Source: Chitinophagaceae bacterium | Lineage (GTDB): Bacteria; Bacteroidota; Bacteroidia; Chitinophagales; Chitinophagaceae | Length of the DNA: 37,739 bases | Direction: 5' to 3' | Assembly (NCBI GenBank): GCA_027486835.1 | Contig: JAIXOJ010000197.1 | Coordinates: 1 to 37,739, forward strand | Shown: positions 25,446 to 35,590 of the stretch, piece after piece | How the letters are laid out: each line of letters starts with the position of its first letter | Position numbering within the stretch: the stretch's first letter is position 1 | The notes under the pieces: model-generated | What the model saw: only the letters and a program-made list of their open reading frames with translations | Database searches by the model: none | Told to the model about the DNA's origin: nothing | Position numbers and translations under genes: made by a program

Positions 25446-27260
25446 ATGGACATAAGGAACATTGCAATTATTGCACACGTTGACCATGGTAAAACCACGT
25501 TGGTTGACAAGATTTTACACCAAACCAATGTATTTCGTGCCAATCAGGAAACTGGTGAGCTAATCATGGATAGCAACGATTTGGAAAGAGAAAGAGGGAT
25601 TACCATTTTTTCCAAAAATGCATCTGTACAGTACAAAGGGTTTAAAATCAATGTAATCGATACCCCCGGGCACAGTGACTTCGGTGGAGAAGTAGAAAGG
25701 GTATTAAAAATGGCCGATGGGGTTATTTTATTGGTAGATGCTTTTGAAGGGCCGATGCCCCAAACACGTTTTGTGTTGCAAAAAGCACTTCAGTTGAACC
25801 TAAAGCCAATCGTAGTAATTAACAAGGTGGACAAACCAAACTGTCGCCCAGATGAAGTACATGATTCAGTTTTTGAATTGTTTTTCAATCTTGACGCAAC
25901 AGAAGAACAACTAGATTTTCCTACTTTCTATGGTAGTGGTAAAAATGGTTGGTTCAATAGTAAGAACGAACAGTGTGAAGACATTACGCCATTGTTAGAT
26001 GGAATCATTCAATATGTACCAGCTCCTAAAGTAACAGAAGGTAATCTACAAATGCAGATTACTTCACTAGATTTCTCTGCTTTCCTTGGTCGTATTGCAG
26101 TAGGCAGGGTGGCTCGTGGTACTATTTCAGAAGGGCAACCATTTAGCCTAATGCGCACTGATGGCCGAATTCAAAAATCAAGGGTTAAAGAATTATACGT
26201 TTTTGAATCATTGGGTAAGCGTAAAGTTACCGAAGTGTTGGCCGGAGATATTTGTGCTGTGGTGGGTATTGAAGATTTTACCATCGGCGATACAATTGCT
26301 GATATTGAAAATCCAGAGGCGCTACCTATCATCAGTGTGGATGAACCTACCATGAGTATGATGTTCAGCATCAATACCTCTCCCTTTTTTGGTAAGGATG
26401 GTAAGTTTGTTACCTCCCGTCACTTGAGAGATCGCTTGATGAAGGAAACAGAAAAAAATCTAGCCCTTAAAGTAGAAGATACAGATAGTGCAGATAGTTT
26501 CATGGTATTTGGACGTGGTATATTGCACCTCGGTATTTTAATTGAAACCATGCGCCGTGAGGGATATGAACTAACAGTTGGTAATCCTCAAGTGTTGGTA
26601 AAACATATCGATGGCAAAAAACATGAGCCTTACGAAAACCTTGTGGTGGATGTACCAAGCGAATTCAGTGGTAAAGTAATTGACCTAGTAACCCAGAAAA
26701 AAGGTGAAATGTTAATAATGGAAAGCAAAGGAGAAATGCAGCACCTAGAGTTTGAAATTCCTTCTCGTGGATTAATAGGTTTACGTTCTCAAATGTTGAC
26801 AAATACTGCTGGTGAAGCAGTTATGGCACATAGGTTCTTAGACTACAAGCCTTGGAAAGGACCAATACCTGGCAGAAGTAATGGGGTGTTAATTTCTAAG
26901 AGTACGGAAAGAACAACAGGCTATTCCATCGATAAATTACAAGACAGAGGTCGCTTTTTCATTGACCCCAATGAAGAAGTTTATACTGGACAAATTATTG
27001 CGGAACATATCAAGCCAGGTGATTTGGTGGTAAATGCAACGGAAGCAAAAAAACTTACCAACCACCGTGCTAGTGGAAGTGATGATGCAACCCGTATTAC
27101 TCCAAAAATATTATTGACATTGGAAGAGTGTATGGAGTATATTCAGCATGATGAGTGCATTGAGGTAACTCCTAAAAACATTCGTATGCGTAAAGTAATC
27201 TTAAATGAGGATGAGCGCAAGAAAACGTCAAAAAGTATGTCAAGCGAAGCTGTAAGTTAA
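25446..27260 (+). CDS. typA: Translational GTPase TypA/BipA
   Basis: TypA (BipA) is a ribosome-binding GTPase related to EF-G that helps 50S assembly and stress adaptation. The 604-aa protein has the usual length and the GTPase motifs: G1 'AHVDHGKT' (10-17), '[12 protein letters not shown]' (G2), 'DTPGH' (G3), 'NKVDKP' (G4). Domain II ('[18 protein letters not shown]'), an EF-G-like domain V and the TypA-specific C-terminal domain ('[21 protein letters not shown]', later '[27 protein letters not shown]') follow. A strong bidirectional terminator lies 30 bases behind it. The 300-bp upstream spacer holds no gene. Confidence 0.97.
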   Translation: MDIRNIAIIAHVDHGKTTLVDKILHQTNVFRANQETGELIMDSNDLERERGITIFSKNASVQYKGFKINVIDTPGHSDFGGEVERVLKMADGVILLVDAFEGPMPQTRFVLQKALQLNLKPIVVINKVDKPNCRPDEVHDSVFELFFNLDATEEQLDFPTFYGSGKNGWFNSKNEQCEDITPLLDGIIQYVPAPKVTEGNLQMQITSLDFSAFLGRIAVGRVARGTISEGQPFSLMRTDGRIQKSRVKELYVFESLGKRKVTEVLAGDICAVVGIEDFTIGDTIADIENPEALPIISVDEPTMSMMFSINTSPFFGKDGKFVTSRHLRDRLMKETEKNLALKVEDTDSADSFMVFGRGILHLGILIETMRREGYELTVGNPQVLVKHIDGKKHEPYENLVVDVPSEFSGKVIDLVTQKKGEMLIMESKGEMQHLEFEIPSRGLIGLRSQMLTNTAGEAVMAHRFLDYKPWKGPIPGRSNGVLISKSTERTTGYSIDKLQDRGRFFIDPNEEVYTGQIIAEHIKPGDLVVNATEAKKLTNHRASGSDDATRITPKILLTLEECMEYIQHDECIEVTPKNIRMRKVILNEDERKKTSKSMSSEAVS

Positions 27261-27292
27261 TCCACGGTTTTAATTACGAGTACTTTCTAAAT

Positions 27293-27341
27293 AAAAAAAG
27301 GTCAAGCTGCTATCTATATAGATAGGCTTGACCTTTTTTTG
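27293..27341. terminator. Bidirectional terminator between typA and lolD
   Basis: AAAAAGGTCAAGC pairs with GCTTGACCTTTTT around an inner palindrome CTATCTATATAGATAG, flanked by an A run and a T run. It suits both the plus-strand typA and the minus-strand lolD. Confidence 0.9.
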
Positions 27342-27466
27342 TTATCATCCTTATTAGTAATGAAACAATCAAGTGACCTTATTTGCGTGAAGTGGTTTCT
27401 TTAAAGCATTAGGCTGTATGATTAATCAGGGAAGGTTTTTGGAGTTGAAGTATAGAAAGAATAACC

Positions 27467-28126
27467 TTATTCTGAGACAATATTGCCATCTTTCATTCTA
27501 ATTATTCGGTTACTCATGGTGGCTAATTCCTGATTATGGGTTACAATAAGGAAAGTTTGGTTCATCGTGTCCCTTAGTTCTACAAAAAGATGGTGCAAAC
27601 TGTGCGCATTTTCGCTATCTAAATTACCAGTTGGTTCGTCTGCAAATACAATGCTTGGTTGATTGATTAATGCCCTAGCAACAGCTACTCTTTGTTGCTC
27701 ACCACCACTTAATTGTTGAGGCGTATTGTTCATTCTGCTACCAAGACCCAGTTGTTTCAAGAGCTTCTCTGCATAATCGTTGACTTCTTTTTTATTTCTT
27801 CCAGCAATCCATCCAGGAATTGATACATTTTCAATGGCAGTAAATTCGGGTAACAAATGGTGAAATTGGAAAACAAATCCTATTTGTTGATTTCTAAAAG
27901 CAGCCAATTTTTTACCTTTTAGGGTATGTACCTGTTGGTTATTTAAGATAATTTGTCCACTATCTGGGGCATCAAGGGTGCCCAAAATATGCAATAAAGT
28001 ACTCTTACCAGCACCAGAACTACCTACTATGGATACGATTTCTCCTGTATTTACTTGTAAGTCAACGCCCCTCAATACCTGTAAACTACCATAGTTTTTC
28101 TTGATTCCTATTGCTGAAAGCATCAT
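27467..28126 (-). CDS. lolD: LolD-type ABC transporter ATP-binding protein
   Basis: LolD powers release of lipoproteins from the inner membrane with LolC/E. The 218-219-aa product has Walker A 'GSSGAGKST' (35-43), Q-loop 'FVFQFHHLLPEFTAIENV' (the 'QFHHLLPEFTA' stretch is characteristic of LolD rather than MacB), signature 'LSGGEQQ' (139-145), Walker B 'SIVFADEP' (158-165) and 'VTHNQELA'. Two ATGs occur in tandem; a strong AGGAGGT lies 4 bases before the first and 7 before the second, so the second is the better-spaced start. No permease partner is adjacent, so LolC/E function must be encoded elsewhere. Confidence 0.88.
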   Translation of the reverse strand: MMLSAIGIKKNYGSLQVLRGVDLQVNTGEIVSIVGSSGAGKSTLLHILGTLDAPDSGQIILNNQQVHTLKGKKLAAFRNQQIGFVFQFHHLLPEFTAIENVSIPGWIAGRNKKEVNDYAEKLLKQLGLGSRMNNTPQQLSGGEQQRVAVARALINQPSIVFADEPTGNLDSENAHSLHHLFVELRDTMNQTFLIVTHNQELATMSNRIIRMKDGNIVSE

Positions 28127-28130
28127 TTGT

Positions 28131-28138
28131 ACCTCCTA
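28131..28138 (-). promoter_or_regulatory. Strong Shine-Dalgarno site of lolD
   Basis: Minus-strand TAGGAGGT lies immediately upstream of the two tandem ATGs. Such a full anti-SD match is rare in Bacteroidota, and it favours the second ATG (28121-28123) as start. Confidence 0.7.
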
Positions 28139-28249
28139 TTTTAAATGTATTTTAATAGATATGGAAACAGGTGAAATTATTTACCAATCAGTCAGACTTT
28201 AATGTTTCTACAAAATGGTGGATGCATCTCAGGACTCCTTCCAAAATTA

Positions 28250-28290
28250 AAAAGGCGGTTAGCCTCTTTTCAGAGATAACCGCCTTAAAA
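28250..28290 (-). terminator. Terminator of the ATP synthase operon after atpA
   Basis: AAGGCGGTTA (28252-28261) pairs with TAACCGCCTT (28277-28286); on the minus strand it is followed by TTTTAATTTT. It ends the atp transcript about 20 bases after the atpA stop. Confidence 0.9.
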
Positions 28291-28310
28291 AAGTATAACT
28301 AGAAATCAAC

Positions 28311-29888
28311 CTATTTGTAAGCTGGAATAATGCCATTAGCCAATTGCACCATTTTGGCAATACTAGCATCATTTAGTTGGCCTTTTTTAAATTCAGCCAA
28401 TACATCAGGTAATTTAGATTCCATTTCAAGTAAAAATTGGGCTTCAAACTCCTTTACTTTCTTTACAGAAACTTCTTTTAGTAAACCTTGTGTACCTAAA
28501 TAGATGATAGCCACTTGTTTCTCAACAGAGAAAGGCGTGTACTGGGCTTGTTTAAGGATTTCCACATTCCTAGCACCCTTGTCAATTACATTCTTGGTTG
28601 CAGCATCTAAATCACCTCCGAATTTGGAAAATGCTTCCAATTCTCGGTAAAGTGCTTGGTCTAGTTTAAGTGTACCAGCCACTTTTTTCATTGATTTAAT
28701 TTGTGCATTACCACCCACACGGCTTACTGAGATACCCACGTTAATCGCAGGACGAATACCAGCATTAAACAAGTTACCTTCTAAGAAAATTTGACCATCT
28801 GTGATGGAAATTACGTTAGTAGGAATGTAAGCAGATACGTCACCAGCTTGTGTTTCAATAATGGGCAAAGCGGTTAAGCTACCACCACCTTTTACCAAAT
28901 GTTTTATGGATGCTGGCAAATCGTTCATTTGTTTGGCCACATCATCATTGGCAATCACTTTTGCTGCACGTTCTAACAAACGACTGTGTAGGTAGAATAC
29001 ATCCCCTGGATATGCTTCACGGCCTGGTGGTCTTCTTAGCAACAAAGAAACTTCGCGGTAAGCTACCGCTTGTTTACTCAAGTCATCAAAAACAATCAAA
29101 GCAGGACGACCAGTATCGCGGAAAAATTCCCCAATAGCGGCTCCTGCAAATGGTGCGTAGAATTGTAAAGGAGCAGGTTCGCTTGCAGATGCTGCTACTA
29201 TAATGGTGTAAGGCATAGCACCATTATCAGTAAGGGTTTTCATTACCCCAGCAACCGTACTTGCTTTTTGACCAATTGCTACATATATACAATACACAGG
29301 CTTACCTGCGTCGTAAAATTCTTTTTGATTGATGATGGTGTCAATACAGATAGCAGTTTTACCTGTTTGGCGGTCACCAATAACCAATTCTCTTTGTCCA
29401 CGGCCAACTGGAATCATCGCATCAATAGCTTTGATACCTGTTTGTAATGGTTCTTTTACTGGTTCACGATAGATAACACCTGGTGCCTTACGCTCCAATG
29501 GCATTTCATATAATTCTCCAGCAATAGGGCCTTTCCCATCAATTGGTTCTCCCAAAGTATTGATTACACGGCCTACTAAACCTTCGCCTACTTTAATGGA
29601 AGCAATTTGTCCAGTACGCTTAACCGTAGAACCCTCTTTGATATTACCACCATCACCCATTAAAACCACACCTACGTTGTCTTCTTCTAGATTTAGTGCG
29701 ATTGCTTTTACACCACTTTCAAATTCTACAAGTTCACCACTGCGTACACCATTTAAGCCATACACACGGGCGATACCATCGCCCACTTGTAACACTGTAC
29801 CCACTTCCTCTAGATCGGCAGAAGCGTTGAAATTGCTGAGTTGTTGCCGTAAAATTGCTGAAATTTCGTCCGGCTTAATATTTACCAT
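28311..29888 (-). CDS. atpA: F1Fo ATP synthase subunit alpha
   Basis: The alpha subunit forms, with beta, the F1 hexamer and holds the non-catalytic nucleotide sites. The 525-aa product has the beta-barrel N-domain, P-loop 'GDRQTGKT' (171-178), '[16 protein letters not shown]' (Walker B region), the alpha signature '[26 protein letters not shown]', and the C-terminal helical domain. It is the last gene of the minus-strand atpB-E-F-H-A cluster. The gene usually next, atpG (gamma), is missing here: a strong terminator and then lolD follow. Confidence 0.98.
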   Translation of the reverse strand: MVNIKPDEISAILRQQLSNFNASADLEEVGTVLQVGDGIARVYGLNGVRSGELVEFESGVKAIALNLEEDNVGVVLMGDGGNIKEGSTVKRTGQIASIKVGEGLVGRVINTLGEPIDGKGPIAGELYEMPLERKAPGVIYREPVKEPLQTGIKAIDAMIPVGRGQRELVIGDRQTGKTAICIDTIINQKEFYDAGKPVYCIYVAIGQKASTVAGVMKTLTDNGAMPYTIIVAASASEPAPLQFYAPFAGAAIGEFFRDTGRPALIVFDDLSKQAVAYREVSLLLRRPPGREAYPGDVFYLHSRLLERAAKVIANDDVAKQMNDLPASIKHLVKGGGSLTALPIIETQAGDVSAYIPTNVISITDGQIFLEGNLFNAGIRPAINVGISVSRVGGNAQIKSMKKVAGTLKLDQALYRELEAFSKFGGDLDAATKNVIDKGARNVEILKQAQYTPFSVEKQVAIIYLGTQGLLKEVSVKKVKEFEAQFLLEMESKLPDVLAEFKKGQLNDASIAKMVQLANGIIPAYK

Positions 29889-29997
29889 ACTTTTTAATTT
29901 ACAAAGTTCCCCTTACGATTTGCTTAAAGAGGATGATTATTAATTTCACAAACCTAAATAACCCAGTACATGCAAAACTTGCTTGTACAATACTAAC

Positions 29998-30561
29998 TTA
30001 TATTATAGCGGGTACGTAATAGTTTTTAAGAAACTGCTTTTTTACATCGTTCAAGTCTCTCAAAATACTTGCATCCACTAGTTTATTATCAAATTCTAGT
30101 AAAAAACCACCAATAATATTTTCGTCAACTTTTGTTTCGAGTTGAATTATGGCTTTACTATTAGCCGCACTCACCCTATTTTCAATGCTAGCCTTTAATT
30201 CATCAGAAATAGCTATTGCAGTTGTGAGTTTAACGATAAGAATGCCCTTTATGTCATTGTATTGTGCAATGAAAGACTCTGCAATGGCCAACATATCGGC
30301 TTCTCTTCCTTTGCTTACCAACAATTTATTGAATTGGGTGGTAATACTTCCAATGTTATTTTGGAAGACTGCATTAATTATCGTTTCTTTTTTATCTGCT
30401 TTAATTATTGGGCTAGCCAAAAGATTGCTGAAATCTTTGCTGCCTTTACAAACTGCTCTGATATATTGTATGTCTGCAAAAACAGTCTCTAGTTGATTTT
30501 GCTCAATTGAAATATCAACCAGACTTTTTGCATACCGATAAGCTAAACGTTGATTAGACAT
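29998..30561 (-). CDS. atpH: F1Fo ATP synthase subunit delta
   Basis: The delta subunit (OSCP) ties the peripheral stalk to the top of F1. The 187-aa product has the family start 'RLAYRYAKSLVDISIEQNQLE' and the C-terminal region 'KVDENIIGGFLLEFDNKLVDASILRDLNDVKKQF', where 'IIGGF...D.K..DASI...L' is the OSCP signature. The order atpF-atpH-atpA is canonical, with a 109-bp gap to atpA and 78 bp from atpF. Confidence 0.95.
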   Translation of the reverse strand: MSNQRLAYRYAKSLVDISIEQNQLETVFADIQYIRAVCKGSKDFSNLLASPIIKADKKETIINAVFQNNIGSITTQFNKLLVSKGREADMLAIAESFIAQYNDIKGILIVKLTTAIAISDELKASIENRVSAANSKAIIQLETKVDENIIGGFLLEFDNKLVDASILRDLNDVKKQFLKNYYVPAII

Positions 30562-30639
30562 AAAAATTTAGGGTTGATGATGAATTCTTAGATCAAATGG
30601 GTGAACAAATAGGTGTTAATAATTGGTAGGTTGATATTT

Positions 30640-31134
30640 TTAATTCAACTTGACAGTACCAGCCAATTGAGAAATAAATTGTTCTTGTTCTGACTTATTG
30701 GCCAATTCTCTTCTAAGAATTTTTTCACTAACCTCTATAACTAATGCGCCAACTTGATTTTTCACATCGGTAAGTGCTGCATTTTTTTGTTGCTGAATAG
30801 CAAGTTGAGCTTCGGCAATGATTCTGTCGTATTCACCTTTTGCTTTGTCTTTAGCTTCTGCAATCATTTTATCTGATGCTAATTTGGCATCTTTAAGCAT
30901 GGCGCTTCTTTCTTCACGGGCTTTGTTCATCAAGATTTCATTCTCGTTTTTCAAAGCAGCCATTTCTTTTTTTACCTTTTCTGCTGAAGAAATGGCATCT
31001 GAAATGCTAGTTTCCCTTTCTTTCAACGCGGAAAGGATGGGTACCCAAGCAAATTTTTTCAAGATTAAAAACACAATTACAAACGCCAAAAACGTCCAAA
31101 ATATCAAGCCAATACCCGGGGTTAATAATTCCAT
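30640..31134 (-). CDS. atpF: F1Fo ATP synthase subunit b
   Basis: Subunit b forms the peripheral stalk that links Fo to F1. From the ATG at 31132-31134 the product is 164 aa, the usual length in Bacteroidota, with a membrane helix at about 5-27 ('[20 protein letters not shown]') and then a long charged coiled coil ('[17 protein letters not shown]'). An in-frame start 48 bases upstream would add 16 residues before the conserved N-terminus and is less likely. Confidence 0.95.
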   Translation of the reverse strand: MELLTPGIGLIFWTFLAFVIVFLILKKFAWVPILSALKERETSISDAISSAEKVKKEMAALKNENEILMNKAREERSAMLKDAKLASDKMIAEAKDKAKGEYDRIIAEAQLAIQQQKNAALTDVKNQVGALVIEVSEKILRRELANKSEQEQFISQLAGTVKLN

Positions 31135-31242
31135 ATAATTTAGATAACTAAGAAAAGTTTGAGAGAAAATAACTGCATCCATCGCCCTGTGCTTTGGATG
31201 CAGCTAAGTAAGCTTTGTTGTAAGTAAAATTATCTAGTAAGA

Positions 31243-31509
<267 letters not shown>

Positions 31510-31528
31510 TTATGAAAAAAAGCGATTA

Positions 31529-32638
31529 TTAATGATGTGTGTGTGATTCTTCATGGTGTTCTCCTTCAAAAGCTTGACCAATAAATACCGCAGTAAGGTT
31601 GGTAAATATGAAAGCCTGAATAAACGCCACTAGAATTTCAATTACGTAAATGAAGACGGTGAAGCCCAAAGAAATAGGCGCAAAACCTACACCTGCTACA
31701 ATACTTAATTTTGAAAAGATAAAAATCATCATAATTAAGCAAGTGATAATCATGTGACCAGCTACCATGTTGGCAAATAAACGAACTATCAAAGCAAAAG
31801 GCTTGGTGAAAATGCCCAAAAACTCGACTATAAGTAGAATTGGCTTTACAAAACCTGGAACTGGGGGGTTAAATATGTGTGCCCAGAAATGTGAGTTAGT
31901 GCTTAACAATATGGCAACAAAGCTGATGACACCCAACACTAAAGTGAAAGCAATGTTACCAGTTACGTTGGCAGATCCAGGTACAAGGCCAAAAATGTTA
32001 CATATAAGTATGAAGAAGAAGACCGTAAGCAAATAAGGCATGTACTTTTCATATTTGTGTCCAAGATTGCTTTTGCCTACTTCGTCTCTAATGAATGTGA
32101 TAACAGGCTCTAGTGCGTTTTGAAAGCCAGTGGGGGCAACGTTTGCACCGTTTTGTTTGTATTTTTTTGCTACGTTTAGTACAACTACTACTAGGAAGGT
32201 TAGTGCTAGCAACATTTGCACGACATTGCGGGTTAACGAAAAATCATACGCCTGCACGTTATCATCAACTGTTCCATCTTGTTTTACTGGTATGATTGCA
32301 CCTTTTTCATTTAGGTGATAGCCTTCGTAATCTGCATGACCATGTTCAAATTTGCAAGACAAAAATGTAGAGAGACCGCGTTGTGGAGAGTAAACAATAA
32401 CAGGAAGTGGTATAGAAATGTGTTTTCCCCCTATTTCAGCAAAATGAAAATCATGGTTGTCCATTATGTGTTCCATAATAACCTCACCAGGATTAAAATC
32501 ACCTTCTTTTTCTTCTTGGTGTTTCGTTTCTGAAGTAGCTTCTGTACTATGTTCTTGCGCATAAGTAACAGTATATAAGATTGACATGCAAAGGCTAAAA
32601 GCCACAACCAGTAACGATTTTAATATTTTTTTCAGCAT
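31529..32638 (-). CDS. atpB: F1Fo ATP synthase subunit a, extended Bacteroidota form
   Basis: Subunit a forms the proton half-channels next to the c-ring. At 369 aa it is about 100 residues longer than the E. coli protein. The extra N-terminus starts with a signal peptide-like segment ending near 'TVTYAQ' and has an acidic, His-rich region before the first membrane helix, as is usual for this phylum. The conserved channel arginine is R286 in 'IVRLFANMVAGH'. The C-terminus 'EHHEESHTHH' is histidine-rich. It is the first gene of the cluster; atpI/atpZ is not recognised upstream. Confidence 0.95.
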   Translation of the reverse strand: MLKKILKSLLVVAFSLCMSILYTVTYAQEHSTEATSETKHQEEKEGDFNPGEVIMEHIMDNHDFHFAEIGGKHISIPLPVIVYSPQRGLSTFLSCKFEHGHADYEGYHLNEKGAIIPVKQDGTVDDNVQAYDFSLTRNVVQMLLALTFLVVVVLNVAKKYKQNGANVAPTGFQNALEPVITFIRDEVGKSNLGHKYEKYMPYLLTVFFFILICNIFGLVPGSANVTGNIAFTLVLGVISFVAILLSTNSHFWAHIFNPPVPGFVKPILLIVEFLGIFTKPFALIVRLFANMVAGHMIITCLIMMIFIFSKLSIVAGVGFAPISLGFTVFIYVIEILVAFIQAFIFTNLTAVFIGQAFEGEHHEESHTHH

Positions 32639-33051
32639 AAGCTTTCTTAAAAATTTCGGCGAATATAGGGGGATGACGGTAAAAAACAGGTATCACTCAA
32701 TAGAAATTGGCAATCAAACATGTCATTTTGCAATCACAATTTGGCAATTTATCGATTGCTTGAAACTATTGTTATGGGGCTTAAATGGATTGTATTTGAA
32801 GCTCTCAATTTTGTGTAGAGATGAGTTGCCCATTGCTTATTGCTTTTACTTTTTTGTTTCCTGTAAACGGTAAGATATAAAGGTAGTATCTAGTCGAAAA
32901 TGGAGGGACAATTTGTAATAAAGAATAATTATCCTTGATTATTGTGTTTAGAGGTATTTCATCTTTATATTTTCACTCTACCCATTTTCCGTTAGGGTCA
33001 TAATTATTCATAAAGTTGACACTTTATTTATGAACGGAGTATTCTTGTTGT
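32639..33051. other. Spacer upstream of atpB, holding its promoter region
   Basis: About 410 AT-rich bases without a credible gene. On the minus strand TATATTCG (32660-32667) is a 7-of-8 match to the TAnnTTTG box and could be the atp promoter. A stem TTCATAAA (33007-33014) with TTTATGAA (33027-33034) lies 18 bases after the flavin reductase stop and may mark the 3' end of that transcript, although a T tract is missing. Confidence 0.45.
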
Positions 33052-33687
33052 TTATTGTATTTTTTCCAGTGAACTATTAGGCTTTGCATAGCCATAACGT
33101 GCGAATCCTTCGGCTGTAAAGTAAGCGTCAACACCCAAACACAAGGTGGAAGAAGCTTCTTGTAGGTTGACAAAGCCGTCCTGCTGTATCAGTGTTGTAT
33201 CAATCAATACATCAGTAATGCTCCCAATTACAAGAAAGGTTTGGTTGTATTTGATAGGTACAATTTCAACCAAAGACAAGGCATATTTTACTTTGCTTTC
33301 CAGCACAAAGGGTGCTTTTATATGGTCTAAAAATTGGCTTTCTAAGCCCACTGCTTCAAATTCATTTACTTCTGCTGGGTATTTGGCGCTACTCTGGTGC
33401 GCCTTATCTGCGAAGGAGGGGAGTACATGGTTTATGGTATAAACACCTGTCGATTCAATATTATTAATAGTGTGTGGTGCTGCTGCCAAAGGGCGGTTGA
33501 TAAATCCAATTAAAGCTGGGTCGGAACCAAGATGAACTACACTGCTGAATATGGCCAAATTAGGTTGACCTGCTGCATTAACAGTACCTATTAGACTCGC
33601 GGTTTTAAATCCCGAAAGGCAGTTTATAAAGTTTGCACGATAAAATCGCTCCCATGTTTTGATATTCTCTATGGTAAGATGTTCCAT
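33052..33687 (-). CDS. Flavin reductase-like (FMN-binding split barrel) protein
   Basis: The 211-aa protein looks like the flavin reductase domain family: 'WERFYRANFINCLSGFKTASLIGTVNAAGQPNLAIFSSVVHLGSDPALIGFINRP', where the 'GQPNLA.FSS..HLGSDPALIGF' run matches the FMN-binding beta-barrel, followed by 'NIESTGVYTINHV' and 'HIKAPFVLESKVKYALSLVEIVPI'. Members reduce FMN or bind it for other reductions in the cytoplasm. The substrate and partner oxygenase are unknown. It lies alone, 160 bp after the aminotransferase gene on the same strand. Confidence 0.85.
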   Translation of the reverse strand: MEHLTIENIKTWERFYRANFINCLSGFKTASLIGTVNAAGQPNLAIFSSVVHLGSDPALIGFINRPLAAAPHTINNIESTGVYTINHVLPSFADKAHQSSAKYPAEVNEFEAVGLESQFLDHIKAPFVLESKVKYALSLVEIVPIKYNQTFLVIGSITDVLIDTTLIQQDGFVNLQEASSTLCLGVDAYFTAEGFARYGYAKPNSSLEKIQ

Positions 33688-33847
33688 GTCAATTTGAGTT
33701 TAGGTGAGATGTGCATTTATTACCCTTAGCAATGAAGTCTATCATTTTTTTGAGGGTATAAATTGCCACTGATACTATGAAATGGGCTATAATAAATGGT
33801 ACTTGAAATTGTTTTCAACCGCTGGAATTTCTTTTTTATCCCTTTCT

Positions 33848-34708
33848 TTATTTCAATATCCATTGTGGCTGAATCAATTTCTTAAAGATGGTGGTGGTTA
33901 AGGTATTTTGATAGGTTACAGATTGTATTGATTTTACCCATCTTATGCCGTAAATACTATTGGTAAGAAAAACTTCATCGGCTGAAAGTATTGCTTCTAC
34001 TGTTAATGCACCTTCTTGAATAGGTATATTAATGGTTGGTAAAGTTGCCACTAAATGTCTTCGCATTATCCCATTTACGCATCCCTCTGCCATGCTCGGT
34101 GTTACTACTTGTCCAGCCTTGATAATAAAGACATTTGCAATTGTTGCATCGGCAATGCGAGCATGGGAATTGAGTACAAGGGCATCGTTCAAATGGTTTT
34201 TTTTAGCCCACAAAGCGGCCATTGCATACCCCAAATAATTATTTGTTTTTAGGTTGGAAAAACGATCGCACGATTTGATAGTATCCTTATAAATATCAAT
34301 GATCAACCCATTTTCGTTTAATGAATTATTGGCTTCATTTATTGGCCAAGTTTGGATGAGGAAGTTTGGTTTTGGGCTTACCACATCATAAATGCCCCCA
34401 TCCCCTCTAAACGCCATCAACCGTATTCTGCCTAGTTTGTGGTGGTAGTTCTTTTTTGCAAGGGTCTCTATCTGCTGTTTTAGCAATTCAGGAGTAAAAT
34501 CTTTAGGACACTCAAATTGCAATAATTCAAGGGTATGAAACAGTCGCTCAAAATGGTATGCTGAAAATTGAACAGTGCCTTGTATCATTTTCATGGTTTC
34601 AAAACAACCATCTCCGTACCTGAAGGATCGATTATTGGGGGAAATACTGCACTGGTCTTCTCGAATGATTTTTCCATTAAGATTAATGTAGCGAATGGGC
34701 TGTTGCAT
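33848..34708 (-). CDS. Class IV aminotransferase (aminodeoxychorismate lyase/branched-chain aminotransferase-like)
   Basis: Class IV PLP enzymes include PabC, IlvE and D-amino acid transaminases. From the ATG at 34706-34708 the product has 286 aa, with 'NRSFRYGDGCFETMK' (26-40) as the opening signature, the PLP-binding lysine K154 in 'SNLKTNNYL', and 'ADATIANVFII' and 'EGCVNGIMRRHL' further on. Length and signature fit PabC slightly better than IlvE, but the reaction cannot be fixed without alignment. A 19-bp perfect terminator hairpin ends one or two bases before the start codon, so no ribosome binding site can lie free upstream. Confidence 0.85.
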   Translation of the reverse strand: MQQPIRYINLNGKIIREDQCSISPNNRSFRYGDGCFETMKMIQGTVQFSAYHFERLFHTLELLQFECPKDFTPELLKQQIETLAKKNYHHKLGRIRLMAFRGDGGIYDVVSPKPNFLIQTWPINEANNSLNENGLIIDIYKDTIKSCDRFSNLKTNNYLGYAMAALWAKKNHLNDALVLNSHARIADATIANVFIIKAGQVVTPSMAEGCVNGIMRRHLVATLPTINIPIQEGALTVEAILSADEVFLTNSIYGIRWVKSIQSVTYQNTLTTTIFKKLIQPQWILK

Positions 34709-34709
34709 C

Positions 34710-34751
34710 AAACAAAAATAGCCAGTGAATGCTCACTGGCTATTTTTGTTT
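34710..34751 (-). terminator. Terminator of the DUF6515-like gene, touching the aminotransferase start
   Basis: A perfect 19-bp stem (34710-34728 with 34733-34751), core AGCCAGTGA/TCACTGGCT with an AT-rich base, closes on a 4-base loop. On the minus strand the T-rich arm (TATTTTTGTTT) runs to within one base of the aminotransferase ATG. Confidence 0.85.
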
Positions 34752-34855
34752 TTAAATAAACCTCTTAATAAAGTCTGATAGCTATCGTTTATTTAATGAA
34801 TCAGTAATCGATTGCGAGTATTCAGCAAAGATTATTGTTGCCTAATTACAACCAA

Positions 34856-35590
34856 CTACTTACCTACAATCTTGTAGGTGGTTCTACCATTATTGATAAT
34901 TTCTTGATAGTACAAATTGTTAGGAGAAACATAGTATTGAACACCATTTAATACCACCAATTTGCAATTTTCGGGCAATTGATAGACCACGTCGCCCACT
35001 TGTGGGGCTTGGTAAGTGGGTTGTTGGGGATAGCTTTGGTTCAACACTCCATTAGTACCCACCACTTCATACAATACTTGATTGTTTGCATTAAGCTCCT
35101 CCTGATAATAAGTGCCATCAAATTCATAGTACCGATGTCCGTCAATATAAACTTCCTTGGCACTTCTTGGCAATTGTGGAATTTTGGCTCCAAGTGGGGG
35201 GGCAACTACTTCATATTCTTGCTCGGCTACTCTACGGTAATAAACATTGTTGTAATAGCAGAATACACTATTTCCTACAAAACAATTGGTATAGCCAAAG
35301 GGTAGATACCCAATATGGAGACCAAGGGCTGGATAGCGGGGGTATGCAATACATGGATCAAAATGACCACGACCATAACCTATTGGTACACCCACTTGCA
35401 CATTAACCATTGGTCTTGCTGGTCTGCACACAACTGGAGGACGATTATAATAATTCCTGACAACCACGGTTCTGCCGCCTGAATATCCGTGGTGTCCATG
35501 AAATCTTTGTGCTTGTAAAGTAGGCGCACTAAATACACTGACGATAAATGAAAGAATGAATACAGCATTAAAATTAATAGAACATTTCAT
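34856..35590 (-). CDS. Secreted DUF6515-like protein with internal repeats
   Basis: The 244-aa product has a signal peptide cleaved near 'LQAQRF' (about residue 28), then a His/Gly/Arg-rich segment ('HGHHGYSGGRTVVVRNYYNRPP') as in DUF6515 proteins of Bacteroidota. The C-terminal ~140 residues contain about three copies of a short module with a YY pair, a G-x-YY or N-x-YY pair and a closing YE/YK-V-V/I: 'SVFCYYNNVYYRRV...YEVV', 'EVYIDGHRYYEFDGTYYQEE...YEVVG', 'KLVVLNGVQYYVSPNNLYYQEI...YKIVG'. The function is unknown; an envelope or surface location is expected. Confidence 0.75.
   Translation of the reverse strand: MKCSINFNAVFILSFIVSVFSAPTLQAQRFHGHHGYSGGRTVVVRNYYNRPPVVCRPARPMVNVQVGVPIGYGRGHFDPCIAYPRYPALGLHIGYLPFGYTNCFVGNSVFCYYNNVYYRRVAEQEYEVVAPPLGAKIPQLPRSAKEVYIDGHRYYEFDGTYYQEELNANNQVLYEVVGTNGVLNQSYPQQPTYQAPQVGDVVYQLPENCKLVVLNGVQYYVSPNNLYYQEIINNGRTTYKIVGK

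Noticed and set aside
32586-32873. 95-aa plus-strand ORF upstream of and antisense to atpB
   Set aside because: It overlaps the atpB start and promoter region and its composition looks random.
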